From: a virus
Length of the DNA stretch: 64,000 bases
Virus record (IMG/VR): IMGVR_UViG_3300046810_000100
Coordinates: 62,001-126,000 of that record
Direction: 5' to 3' (one strand)
Of this stretch, positions 49,734 to 59,558 are shown in pieces; position 1 is the first letter of the stretch, and the number at the start of each line of letters is the position of its first letter. The notes below the pieces were generated by a model, which saw nothing but the letters and a program-made list of their open reading frames with translations, had not been told where the DNA came from and did not search any database. The translations under genes were made by a program, and so were the position numbers.

Positions 49734-51353
49734 TTATTCCTCCATACCGCTGGTGGCGGCCTTCAGCATAAACAAAATGGGTTCGTTGACAGGGTCATAC
49801 AGGAAACGACCGCTACCACTGATGTAGTATTCGCGCTTGCCCAGCAGGTCATGTACTTGAGCCTTGCTGTCTTCACCGCAGACACTGTTGCTGTTCAGTT
49901 GGTCACCGTCGTGGTCGGAGTCGTAACCGGCTTCACGAGTAGGGTCAACCGACATGGCGTCGAAGTAATCAGGACTGTCGGTCTTGTGCGGGTAGCGAGT
50001 GCAGGTTTCCTTGATGTCCCAATCAGTGGTACGAATGTTCCGAGTGCTGGCGCCTTCAATAGTCAGAAGGTTAACCTTAGCCGGTACAATCGAACCGATA
50101 CCAATTACGGGGTAACGAGTCTGCTGTGTCACTTGTTCCATGATGGTCTTGTGACAGGACAGGTAGAACAACTCCATATACGTGATAGGAGTAACCAGTT
50201 TCTTGTCCTTACCTTCTGGCAGGTCGTTGATGTCGTTGAGGACACAAACGTCAGTACCATCATCGTAAACCAGTGCCAGATAGTGGCCGCTGATCATAAT
50301 AGGCTTGGAACGCAGACGGCTGTTACCGAACCCGTTGAAGAGTTTGGTCAGGCCCGTAGCCGTTGACCATTTCTCGACGACAGCAGGCGCCACCTCAACA
50401 TATTCATACTCCAGCGTTTTAGTATTCACCAACTTCACACTTTGTGAACCCGGAGTGAAGATGTTTTCCAGGTAGCGAGTGAGGAGTGCATGGATACAGA
50501 CGTACTGGAAGTTCAGGAGAGCCTGATACAGCCCGATGTCGGTCGTGTTAGGGTCAACCCCGTTGGTCTGGAACAGATTCGGTCTGGAGACCTTACGCGC
50601 GGTAATAACGTTACGAGTACCAGACACCACGCCACGAGTAGAAACCCGGCGTTGCATCAGACCTCCCTTGCCGTCCAGCAGGCTGAAGATGTACTGGTCG
50701 ATTTCGTTATAAGAGTTCTGCAAACCCCAACGCACAGTATCGTACAGAGGGTTCTCAGAATCTTCACCGTTGCTGCTCAACGATACTACGCGAGTACGGA
50801 ACAACAGCTTGCGGTAGAGTTCGGTGATCTCAGGCTCAACAGGAACCCCGTTAGGCTGAAACTCGATGTCGCGCAGGCCAGCAGGCGGCACCAATACCTT
50901 AGGCGCCAGCGCCACTGGCTTGAAACGGCTGATCAAGGCTACCCGTTGTTTCCGTTTATAGGAATCGGTGGTAGACGGTGTCAACTTGTTAAAGTGCTTA
51001 ATAAAGAAACTGAACCCAGTCTCGCCTTCCAGCAGGTTGGATTTTATGAAATCCTTGGTCTCCGGATCCCATACCGCGTATTCCGTCCCTTTGAGAATTC
51101 CGAGGTAGAGACCCTTAACTTGAGCCAGTGCCCCGAAGTACGTCGGGTTGAAAATATCCAACTTGGTATCAATGTACGCTTCGGTTTCGTCGCGCTCTTT
51201 GCTGCCCAACTTACCAAAGATCTCGATGGAATACAGCCCCTCGTCGTTGAGGTTCTGGGTCATGCCTTCAAACGCGTCAGTGGACGTAACGGGTTTATAA
51301 ACGCCCGGTACAATCTTGTTAAAGTCCAGTAACGTAAGGTTCGTGGGTTTCAT
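49734..51353 (-). CDS. RNA polymerase beta-prime N-terminal piece (virion RNAP)
   Basis: This 539-residue RpoC-like protein begins, as RpoC does, with EGLYSIEIFG ('GLFC-RIFG'). There the zinc ribbon is gone: no Cys replaces the CxC/CxxC of the other beta-prime piece in this window. LMQRRVSTRGVVSGTR corresponds to the 'GKRVDYSGR' lid region. Near residue 480 is DSDHDGDQL, which keeps the three metal-binding Asp of NADFDGD with other residues changed. It ends soon after. Position between the giant lysin and the beta gene matches phiKZ gp180, part of the packaged RNAP. ATG 51353 has AAGGGA. Confidence 0.9.
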   Translation of the reverse strand: MKPTNLTLLDFNKIVPGVYKPVTSTDAFEGMTQNLNDEGLYSIEIFGKLGSKERDETEAYIDTKLDIFNPTYFGALAQVKGLYLGILKGTEYAVWDPETKDFIKSNLLEGETGFSFFIKHFNKLTPSTTDSYKRKQRVALISRFKPVALAPKVLVPPAGLRDIEFQPNGVPVEPEITELYRKLLFRTRVVSLSSNGEDSENPLYDTVRWGLQNSYNEIDQYIFSLLDGKGGLMQRRVSTRGVVSGTRNVITARKVSRPNLFQTNGVDPNTTDIGLYQALLNFQYVCIHALLTRYLENIFTPGSQSVKLVNTKTLEYEYVEVAPAVVEKWSTATGLTKLFNGFGNSRLRSKPIMISGHYLALVYDDGTDVCVLNDINDLPEGKDKKLVTPITYMELFYLSCHKTIMEQVTQQTRYPVIGIGSIVPAKVNLLTIEGASTRNIRTTDWDIKETCTRYPHKTDSPDYFDAMSVDPTREAGYDSDHDGDQLNSNSVCGEDSKAQVHDLLGKREYYISGSGRFLYDPVNEPILFMLKAATSGMEE

Positions 51354-51379
51354 TACAATTTTTCCCTTAGGAGTTAAAG

Positions 51380-54300
51380 ATGGCCGATGATGATTTCAAA
51401 TGGGATGATGATCCCTTCGGTGGCGATCTAGACTTTGATGACGATTTCGATAAGCCTAAGAAAGGGTTTATCCGTAGCTTCACTACCGGTTTCTTGTCCG
51501 GTATCGTCAGCAAATCCGTCGGCGACACTGACGCCAAAATCAACACACTCAAGATGGCACTGCCTAACACCTGGCTGAGTGCCTTCAGTAACGTGCAGCA
51601 ACTCAATGATCGTCGCAAAGAGGTCATGGAGGAAATTAAAGGGGACAGTTATCAAACTGTACAGGATCTCCAGTACCTGGCAAAACGTGGTGCGGACAAG
51701 TTAGCTAAAGGCACCCCTAATAAAATCTCCGATGGGCTATATAAGTTCTCAGAACACGACTTCAGTGACTGGGAAAAGCGCGATTATTCGAGCGGCCCTG
51801 ATGCCCCCTCCATGGGTGGCGACGTTAGTCAGGAAGAGGTGGCGGCACAACTTCAGAACGAAGATGCTAACTCCCTGCTCGAACGCGATACGATGACCAT
51901 GGTGGCCGATCGTACGATCGGCATGATGAACGAGATTGGTGGTCGCCAGATCGCTGGTATCGGCGCCATCAGCCGTACGGTCGTTCGCAGTAACCAGTTG
52001 TTGGAACAGTTGCTCGATCATCAGCGTCGTGTGCAGGCTCGTACAGATGCCATGCATTTGAACGTGGCGACTCGTACCTACCTGACTCAGGCTAAGTACT
52101 TCAAGTTCCAGGAAGCTGCACAGCACCGTCTCATCGCTGAATTGAAAGACATCAGCAAGTTCTCGAAGATGTCCGACTACGAGAAGACCTCTCACAGTCA
52201 GGCTGTTCGTAAAGCTTTGCGTGATGAAGTGTTCAGTACGGTCAAGAGCAAGTTCGGTGGTATCTCTGACTTCATTAATGAGCGTTTCGGTAAGGATGCT
52301 CGCGAAGGTGCGGTAGGTGGTATTGCTGACGTAGCCAGCAGTCTGCGCATGGCTTCTGAGATGACCGAAGGCGCGCCTATCAACATGGGCGACATGCTGG
52401 GTAACGCAGCAGCGGGGATCTTCCTCAACAACCTGCCGCGTATGTTCAAGTCGAACAAAGGTCAAGAATACCTCGGCAAGTTCAAGAAGCAATTCCCTGC
52501 TTTTGCCAAGTGGGCTGAAGATGCTTACAAACGTTTGGAAGACTTGGGTAACGTTGCGTCCTATGCAACGGGTAACGCTGAAGGCTTAGCCAACAGCTTG
52601 TCCGAGTTCTACAACGGCGGCTTCGAATACAACGAAGTCGTGGACTATGATGAATACCTCGCAACCCTGCCGGCTGGTAAGAAGCCAATCAGCAAGATTG
52701 AGTGGAACATCCTCAAGACCCTGAAGAGCACAGCTAACAAAGGACTGGGTCACGTTTACAGCAACACCTGGAACAGCAGCGGTTCTCGCTACTCGCTGGA
52801 AGGGCGTACGCTGGAGGACATGCACGAGCAGCAACTGTGGACTCGTCGCAGCGACCGCACACTGAACGAGATCCTGCCGCAATGGCTGAGTCAGATTCAC
52901 TTGTCGATTGAGAAGTTCCGTACTGGTGATGATGGAATGAAGGCGTGGTCTTACGACTATACCCGAAGCCGTTTCAATACCCATCAGCAAAAGGTAGCCC
53001 GCGCTACTAACTTGGTGTTGGACCACAACCAGTTCGCGCCAGCCGCCCAAGCAGCTAACAACCTTGCAGACAGCATCGCTGGTAACAGTGGGTTGAGCCC
53101 TGAGGCCAAGAAGGTTCTGTCGCTCCAGTTGATTAAGGACGCTGACCAGAACAAGGCATTCGTTCCTTATCGCTTCATGAACTTGGATGAGAAGGGAATC
53201 ACCTCTCCGAAGATTGCTGCCGAGATCCGCCGTGCAATGAAGGCTGAGTTCGACATCACCGACGACCACATTACCCAGTTCAGGGACGGTACTGACCTCG
53301 ACCGTATCGGCATGGCTGGCATGTTGCCTACCGAGAAGGCCCGTGCAAAAGTTGTGGGTGTAGCGGATGCTAACCGTAGTCTGGGGAACATTGTTCCTGA
53401 CATGACCAAACGGATGGACCTGCTGAAAAGCAACGGTAGCTACGACGCTTTGAAGGAAGCCGGTCTGATCACTACTGACGAGTTCGGTCGCGATGATGTC
53501 AACATGGATCTGTTCTGGAACACGATGAGCAACTTCATCGCTAATCCCGAATACCGTCCTGCTATTGTTGAAGAAGACTTGGTGCCTCTGAGGTCGCGTG
53601 CATTCGGCGGTAACCACAACCCGAGCCTGAGCCCTATCACGGATCCTAAAAGAGCGTCTGACGACTCTCAGGTCGGTCCTGATGGCATCAAAGTGCAAGG
53701 GATGGACAAGCTGACAGAATCGCTAGGCAGTATTGGTGATCTGAAGGCTGCTATCGCTGGGTTGGGTCAAAACCACCCGATGAACCAAGCGATGGACATG
53801 GCTCCTCTGAGCAAAGGTGTGTCCGATCTCAACGAGCGTGTGGCTGAACTGATCACGTTGGCAGGTACTCGTAACGATATCTTGACTCGCATGCTCAACA
53901 ACCAACCCGGCAAGCGGGAATCGAGTCAGGAAGAGAAAGAAGTTAACGCTACAAAACGTGGCATCATCGATCGTCTGCGTGAAACCAACTTCAAGGACAT
54001 GTTCAACAATGGGGTCGACAAACTCCTGGACCACGAACCTCTGATCTTGGGTGGCTTGTTGGGTGGCTTGGCTACCATGGCGTTCCACAACCCTAAAGCG
54101 GCAGCGCTGATCGGTGGTGGTGCCGCGGCAGCTCTGGCTTACGGCAAGATCCGCAGTATGGCGAACGCCCGTGCAGCAGAGGACTCGGAAGACCTTTATG
54201 AAGAAGGTTCTGATCAACCGATTCTGGAGGCATGGAAGCTGCAGCGTAAGGATTACTACGACGCTACCAAGAGCACGATCATTACATCTTGGAAAGAGAT

Positions 54301-57300
54301 CAGCGGCAGTGTGTGGGATAACGCTACCAAAGTCTTTATCGGCGCTCGTCGTTTAGCGGCTAAACTCTTCACCAAAGAGAACAAGGAAGTGTTCCTCAAT
54401 GGGCTGAGTAAAGTACGAGATCTGGCTATCAAGGCGTTTAAGTTCATCGATCCATTCGGTCGAGCTATTGCGCTGAAGAATAAGCTGGTCACCCGCTTCT
54501 ACCAGATGGACGTGTACAAGGAAGGGGACGAGTCTCCAATTCTGGCAGGCACCAAGTTTGCATTGGGTGAATACTGGAAGCGTGGGGAAGACGGCTACGC
54601 GGTACAGATCAACGGTTGGAACGAGATCGACGGGCCTGTTTACGATAAAGATGGTCAAGTACTGATTACTCAGGAAGACTATGATCGTGGTCTGAAGACT
54701 TCCATGGGTGTGAGCGTTAACAAGCTGGGCGAAGCTTCTCGTCGGTTTGGCAAACTCAGCATGGACTTCATGGCGAAGGTTAAGGCTAAGGCCGCTCCTC
54801 ACATGGCGGGTGCTAAGGACAGAGTGGCTGGCGCTTTCAAGGCTGACTACTCTCCTATCGTGAACTCGGTGGATCGTATCTATCACCTGCTCTTGAAGCA
54901 CTGGGGTTATGCCCATGAGGAACTGGCACCACCTCCTCCAGTTGAATCGGCTGCAGCTACCGCGCCTGTAGCGCCTGTTACTCCGTCGGCTGTGACTCCA
55001 CCGGTAGAAGCGACTGTAGCCTCGGCTCCGGTACCTAAACCAGTGGCTGCATCCAAGCCTACACCTCCGTTGGTGTTCCGTCCTAAGGGCCTTCCTACGC
55101 CACCTCCTGAAGCTTCTGCTCCTACGGTGGTAGCGCCTGTCGTTCCACCTATGCCAGTAACTCCTCCTAACGAGGTTCCGCCAGAGGAGATCGCTCGTCG
55201 TGAGGAAGAAGACCGTGGCTTCAAGAACGGTCCGGGTACTTTCCGTGAGTTCTCCAAACTCGCTGACCAGCGCGCGGCAGGTATGGGTAAAGGTGAAGGC
55301 CATGAGGGTCTCCGTCTCAACTCGGCTGCAGACTTGGCACTTCAGGCTAAGGAAGCACTGGCTACGAAGCGTGACGAGTCCATCATCAACATCGCAGGTG
55401 CATTGGGTGCTGGTGGTCCGGGTAAAGAAGCCAAGAAGAAAGCCGGCATGGGTCTTTTTGGTTTGATTGGTAGCGGTATCGCTGCTATCACCGGTGGTCT
55501 CTTCAGTGTCACTTCCTTCCTCACGAAGTTCTTTGCCAAGTCGTGGTGGAAAAGTCTGGGTCGGTTCAGCACCATCGGTATCAGAACGCTCCCAATGATC
55601 GCTACGGGCATTACAGCTGTGGCCAAGGGGATCTTTACCTTACTGAAGACACGGAGTCTTGGTGAGGGCATGGGTGACTTTACAGATACCCTGCGGAAGA
55701 AGAAGCGTACCAAGGAAGAGAAGGCTGCTCGTTCGGCTGAGCGCAAGACTCCTGGCGGTCGTGTGATGCGTGGCGGTAAGTGGCTCGGTGCTGGTATGGC
55801 CGTAGGCATGGCCACAGATGCGCTGGCAAGCTCGGGTGTCATCGATGAAGGCGGAGCTATCGATAAGGTAGCAGGGTTCGCTGGAGATGCTGCTACAGCT
55901 TACGGTGCCTATCAAACAGCTGCTGCTGTTGCGGGTGTGGTGGGTGTCGATCTAGGTGCTGCTGCCGTTACTGGTGCAGGGATGGCTTGGGGTGGATTAA
56001 CCGCAGGTGCCGGTATGCTGGCTCCTCTGTTGTTCAACCCTTACACCTTGGCTGCGTTGGGTATCGCCGCTGCTGGCTACGGGATCTATCGCTACGTTAC
56101 GCGTGGTTCGGGTAAGCAGTACGAAATCCGGATGGCGCAATACGGTATCAGTGATCCTGATTCTGATCTGGCGAAGAAGGTCCTGCAAATCGAGGAAATG
56201 CTGACTGACCATGTGGTCATCGGTAATGCTCGTGCATCGTTGTCGAAGAGCGCTCCTCTGGATAAAGTTCTTCAAATGTTCGTGACGGAGCCCGGTAACA
56301 AGAAACAAATGGGCGACATCTACTCATGGTTCAACGGTCGTTTCAAGCCGGTGTTCCTCACCTACATGGCCTGTTTGGATGTGGTGAAGATCAAGAACCT
56401 GAAGGACTACGACGACGCGAAGACGCAGGACGTGCTGAAGGTTGCCAAGCAGACTCACCAGACTCTGGCAGGGGTAATGCCCTATCCTTACTCTATCGTT
56501 GCCAAGATCGACATTGATACGCCTATCATGGGCGAGAAGATCACCGTCGTCAAAGTCAACAACTTGCTGGAAGAATTGCGCGCTTACATTGACCGCAAAA
56601 CTGAAGGTGAGGATAAGGGTACTGTAGTCACCGCCATGGGTGCTGGTGCATTGCAGGCAGAGAAGGCCAAGCTCGAAGCACAACTCGCCGATCCTCGTAA
56701 GGCATTCGCCGATGAGAAAGATCCGGGTGGTGCACGCCTAGAAGCCAAGAAACGTTTGGCAGCGATTGACGGACAGTTGCAACAGCTGAACACCACCTAC
56801 AAAGTGGCACCAGCAGTTGCTCAAGTGTTCATTAAGGACATGCTCCCTGATGATCGTCCAGTTGACCTGCTGACGGGTATCCGGCTGGCGTGCTACGGTA
56901 ACGACCAAGATCTGCTCTGGCGTGTTGAAGCGGTGCTGAAGCTTGAGCGTTATTGCGAATCCCTGTTCGTCATCTCTGGTGACAAGATCGAGTTCAAGGG
57001 TTTGGTGGGTGACATCTTTGGTTTGTTCAAAGAGTCCTTCCGATTGGACAAAGGTGATGCAGACGACTGGTGCCTCTGGTTCCGTGATCGTTTCATTCCT
57101 GTCATGTCTAGTTACATCAGTGCAATGCAAGCCTACCGTAAAGGTTTGCCGGGCGCAGTTTGGAAGACCCTGTCGGTAACCGCTCGTTATGAAATCGCTC
57201 GTAAGTTGATCGAAACTCAGGTAGAGATCTCGGGGTGGTTCTCTAACACTTCTACCTCTATCTGGAACGTGCGTGCGTCTCCGTTTAAAGACGGTACTTC

Positions 57301-59497
57301 CCCAGACAAGTCGGCTAAGGTCGAACGGATGTTGAATCTGCTGGGTGAAGCTTCCGTTACTGCGAAGATGAAAGACCCTGAAGGCGAAGCGGGTAAAACC
57401 AGTACACAAGCGTGGGCTAACACGATCTCCCCTCACAAGACGGGCGGTGGTTTCACTGAGAAGCAGGCTAACACCCAAACTGCAGATCAGGCGAAGAGCA
57501 CTCGTGATGTGGCGCTGGGCGGCATGTACGGGACCAACACTACTCGTGGTGCAGGTACTGGTAACACCTATAACCAACTGGGTGCTTATCAGACGCCTGA
57601 GAACAAGTACGGGTACAAACCTCTGACTGGCAGTAGCGATACTAGTCACTTGGACTTGAGCGGGGTTCGCCCTGCTGACGGTGGCGATGACCACGGTGTG
57701 AAGGTTCCGAAGAACCTAGCAGAGCAGTTGATCATTCGCGAGATGTTGAAACAAGGCTTCACTGACCCTCGTGCAATCGCTGAGATGCTGGCGCTGACCA
57801 ACTACGAAACAGGGGGTTTCAGCAGAACTGTTGAAAACATGAAGTACACTAGCCCTGAGAACTTGGTGAAGACTTTCAGAGAAGTCACTAACGTTGATCA
57901 GGCTCGTCAGTTGATTCAGGCTGGCGAAGTGGCTATTGCGAACACGGTCTATGGTGGCGGCAAAGGGCAGTCTCTCGGCAACAAAGCTCCCGGCGATGGC
58001 TGGAAGTATCGTGGTCGAGGATTCGTTCAACTGACGGGTCGCGAGAAGTATGCGAAGATCGGTCAGGAGCTGGGCATTGATCTGGAGAACAAACCAGAAC
58101 TTGCTTCCAATGATCCAAACGTAATGGCGGCCATTGCGGTCAACTTCTACAAGAACAGCAAGCTGTTGCAAAGCATTACACAATCTGGTGACTTCGGTAC
58201 GGCGGCTACAGGTCTTAATGGTGGTAACCAACTGCCTGGCATGCCTAAGCGTTTCTCGCTGTACACTGACTACCTGAAGCAACTTCAGAGTGGTTCGTTG
58301 AAGGCGGATGAAGAAAGTGCGGCGGGTACCAACGCGTCGGCTTCTCAGACAGCTGGATCGATGTATGGTGGTGGTGCCCCTAGCACTGGTGGTAGTAGTG
58401 CTGGTGGCGGTTCGGCTCCTATGATCGGTGGTAACACACCTTCTATGGGTGCAGCCCCTGGCGGTGGCCTGCGTAACAGCAGTGCTTACGGAACTCCTCC
58501 AAGCATGATCGCTCCGGGTGGTAATCCAGATGGCGGTAGTTATGGTGGCGGTGGTGGTGAAGGTACTTCACTGGTAGGTGGTGGTGTAGGGATTAACAAC
58601 GGTGGTCTACGGCTTAAGTCGTCTGAAACCATTGCTGGTGGTCCGTCTCATCCGGCTATCACTCGTTTGGCGAGCATCATTCAATCGCGTGTGCAGAACT
58701 TCAAGCAGTTCACTGCTTTGAACGACGCTTATCACCGTAACAAGAAGCCTAACTCTAAGCATGCTGTAGGCTTGGCGTTGGACTTCACACTGACCAACGG
58801 TATTAACGGAAGTGACCAAGCGGTAGGTGTGGTAAACGAGATCCTTCGTTCTGCCGGTATGGTGCCTGCTGACTTCTTGATCATCAACGAATACCGTAAA
58901 GCTTCAGCGGGTGCTACTGGTGGTCACGTGCACGTTGGGTTTAAGTCCAAAGAGGCAGCGGATAAGTATGCTGCAGCGGCGGGCGCAAACCAAGAGAACG
59001 GGCAAGACACACTACCAGGCGGCACAGGTGCAGAACCTCAGGCAGAAGCCGCTCCAAGTGGCATGCCTTCTGCTCCACCTGACACCTCGACAGTAGCTAC
59101 GCCAGAAATGATTAAGGCTGCTGCTGAGAATGCCAAGCAACCGCTGGTGAATGGTAATGCTGTTGCATCGATTGATGGCTACACTGGTCTTCCTCTGCCT
59201 AACGGTGGTGCTCCTAGAGCGCCTCAGCAACAACCGATGCCAGAAGGATACGGTAAGTCGCCTGGTGCGCCTAAAACCTACGATCAGGTTACTCAGCCTA
59301 ATCAAACGCCTCTGCCTCTGCCTGGTCCGAGCTATAAGGAATCCCCTGTAGTGGAACAGCAGCCAGTGGGTGAAGCAGTTGCGGCAGTAATGCAACCGCT
59401 CGGTGAACAACAGAACGCCTTGCTGAAAGCGATCCACGAGCAACTGCTCCAGATCAACAGCAACGGTAAGCCAACTGGTCCATCTGTGACTGTGTAA
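51380..59497 (+). CDS. Giant virion lysin with GH19 and M15 domains (phiKZ gp181-like)
   Basis: 2,705 residues. The N-terminus is acidic (WDDDPFGGDLDFDDDFD), followed by about 800 helical residues. Hydrophobic glycine-rich segments near 890-930, 1360-1430 and 1520-1570 look membrane-active. A Pro/Ala/Val-rich linker covers about 1175-1265. A GH19 chitinase-like muramidase domain spans about 2115-2300: Glu2143 in NYETGGF, then GRGFVQLTGREKY. An M15 D,D/L,D-peptidase domain lies about 2430-2540, with His2461, Asp2468 (SKHAVGLALDF) and His2518 (GGHVHVGF). Glycine-rich spacers join them. This is probably the tail-tip enzyme that opens the cell wall during entry. It is divergent from the virion RNAP genes, as phiKZ gp181 is beside gp180. 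Confidence 0.92.
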   Translation: MADDDFKWDDDPFGGDLDFDDDFDKPKKGFIRSFTTGFLSGIVSKSVGDTDAKINTLKMALPNTWLSAFSNVQQLNDRRKEVMEEIKGDSYQTVQDLQYLAKRGADKLAKGTPNKISDGLYKFSEHDFSDWEKRDYSSGPDAPSMGGDVSQEEVAAQLQNEDANSLLERDTMTMVADRTIGMMNEIGGRQIAGIGAISRTVVRSNQLLEQLLDHQRRVQARTDAMHLNVATRTYLTQAKYFKFQEAAQHRLIAELKDISKFSKMSDYEKTSHSQAVRKALRDEVFSTVKSKFGGISDFINERFGKDAREGAVGGIADVASSLRMASEMTEGAPINMGDMLGNAAAGIFLNNLPRMFKSNKGQEYLGKFKKQFPAFAKWAEDAYKRLEDLGNVASYATGNAEGLANSLSEFYNGGFEYNEVVDYDEYLATLPAGKKPISKIEWNILKTLKSTANKGLGHVYSNTWNSSGSRYSLEGRTLEDMHEQQLWTRRSDRTLNEILPQWLSQIHLSIEKFRTGDDGMKAWSYDYTRSRFNTHQQKVARATNLVLDHNQFAPAAQAANNLADSIAGNSGLSPEAKKVLSLQLIKDADQNKAFVPYRFMNLDEKGITSPKIAAEIRRAMKAEFDITDDHITQFRDGTDLDRIGMAGMLPTEKARAKVVGVADANRSLGNIVPDMTKRMDLLKSNGSYDALKEAGLITTDEFGRDDVNMDLFWNTMSNFIANPEYRPAIVEEDLVPLRSRAFGGNHNPSLSPITDPKRASDDSQVGPDGIKVQGMDKLTESLGSIGDLKAAIAGLGQNHPMNQAMDMAPLSKGVSDLNERVAELITLAGTRNDILTRMLNNQPGKRESSQEEKEVNATKRGIIDRLRETNFKDMFNNGVDKLLDHEPLILGGLLGGLATMAFHNPKAAALIGGGAAAALAYGKIRSMANARAAEDSEDLYEEGSDQPILEAWKLQRKDYYDATKSTIITSWKEISGSVWDNATKVFIGARRLAAKLFTKENKEVFLNGLSKVRDLAIKAFKFIDPFGRAIALKNKLVTRFYQMDVYKEGDESPILAGTKFALGEYWKRGEDGYAVQINGWNEIDGPVYDKDGQVLITQEDYDRGLKTSMGVSVNKLGEASRRFGKLSMDFMAKVKAKAAPHMAGAKDRVAGAFKADYSPIVNSVDRIYHLLLKHWGYAHEELAPPPPVESAAATAPVAPVTPSAVTPPVEATVASAPVPKPVAASKPTPPLVFRPKGLPTPPPEASAPTVVAPVVPPMPVTPPNEVPPEEIARREEEDRGFKNGPGTFREFSKLADQRAAGMGKGEGHEGLRLNSAADLALQAKEALATKRDESIINIAGALGAGGPGKEAKKKAGMGLFGLIGSGIAAITGGLFSVTSFLTKFFAKSWWKSLGRFSTIGIRTLPMIATGITAVAKGIFTLLKTRSLGEGMGDFTDTLRKKKRTKEEKAARSAERKTPGGRVMRGGKWLGAGMAVGMATDALASSGVIDEGGAIDKVAGFAGDAATAYGAYQTAAAVAGVVGVDLGAAAVTGAGMAWGGLTAGAGMLAPLLFNPYTLAALGIAAAGYGIYRYVTRGSGKQYEIRMAQYGISDPDSDLAKKVLQIEEMLTDHVVIGNARASLSKSAPLDKVLQMFVTEPGNKKQMGDIYSWFNGRFKPVFLTYMACLDVVKIKNLKDYDDAKTQDVLKVAKQTHQTLAGVMPYPYSIVAKIDIDTPIMGEKITVVKVNNLLEELRAYIDRKTEGEDKGTVVTAMGAGALQAEKAKLEAQLADPRKAFADEKDPGGARLEAKKRLAAIDGQLQQLNTTYKVAPAVAQVFIKDMLPDDRPVDLLTGIRLACYGNDQDLLWRVEAVLKLERYCESLFVISGDKIEFKGLVGDIFGLFKESFRLDKGDADDWCLWFRDRFIPVMSSYISAMQAYRKGLPGAVWKTLSVTARYEIARKLIETQVEISGWFSNTSTSIWNVRASPFKDGTSPDKSAKVERMLNLLGEASVTAKMKDPEGEAGKTSTQAWANTISPHKTGGGFTEKQANTQTADQAKSTRDVALGGMYGTNTTRGAGTGNTYNQLGAYQTPENKYGYKPLTGSSDTSHLDLSGVRPADGGDDHGVKVPKNLAEQLIIREMLKQGFTDPRAIAEMLALTNYETGGFSRTVENMKYTSPENLVKTFREVTNVDQARQLIQAGEVAIANTVYGGGKGQSLGNKAPGDGWKYRGRGFVQLTGREKYAKIGQELGIDLENKPELASNDPNVMAAIAVNFYKNSKLLQSITQSGDFGTAATGLNGGNQLPGMPKRFSLYTDYLKQLQSGSLKADEESAAGTNASASQTAGSMYGGGAPSTGGSSAGGGSAPMIGGNTPSMGAAPGGGLRNSSAYGTPPSMIAPGGNPDGGSYGGGGGEGTSLVGGGVGINNGGLRLKSSETIAGGPSHPAITRLASIIQSRVQNFKQFTALNDAYHRNKKPNSKHAVGLALDFTLTNGINGSDQAVGVVNEILRSAGMVPADFLIINEYRKASAGATGGHVHVGFKSKEAADKYAAAAGANQENGQDTLPGGTGAEPQAEAAPSGMPSAPPDTSTVATPEMIKAAAENAKQPLVNGNAVASIDGYTGLPLPNGGAPRAPQQQPMPEGYGKSPGAPKTYDQVTQPNQTPLPLPGPSYKESPVVEQQPVGEAVAAVMQPLGEQQNALLKAIHEQLLQINSNGKPTGPSVTV

Positions 59498-59500
59498 ACT

Positions 59501-59536
59501 CAGGTCGGGGGGAAACTCCCGACCTTTTCTTTTCTT
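59501..59536 (+). terminator. Intrinsic terminator after giant lysin
   Basis: GGTCGGGG pairs with TCCCGACC, followed by TTTTCTTTTCTTT on the plus strand. The next gene starts 23 bases later, so some read-through or a new promoter serves it. Confidence 0.88.
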
Positions 59537-59558
59537 TACCCAATGCGAGATTTTTTAA

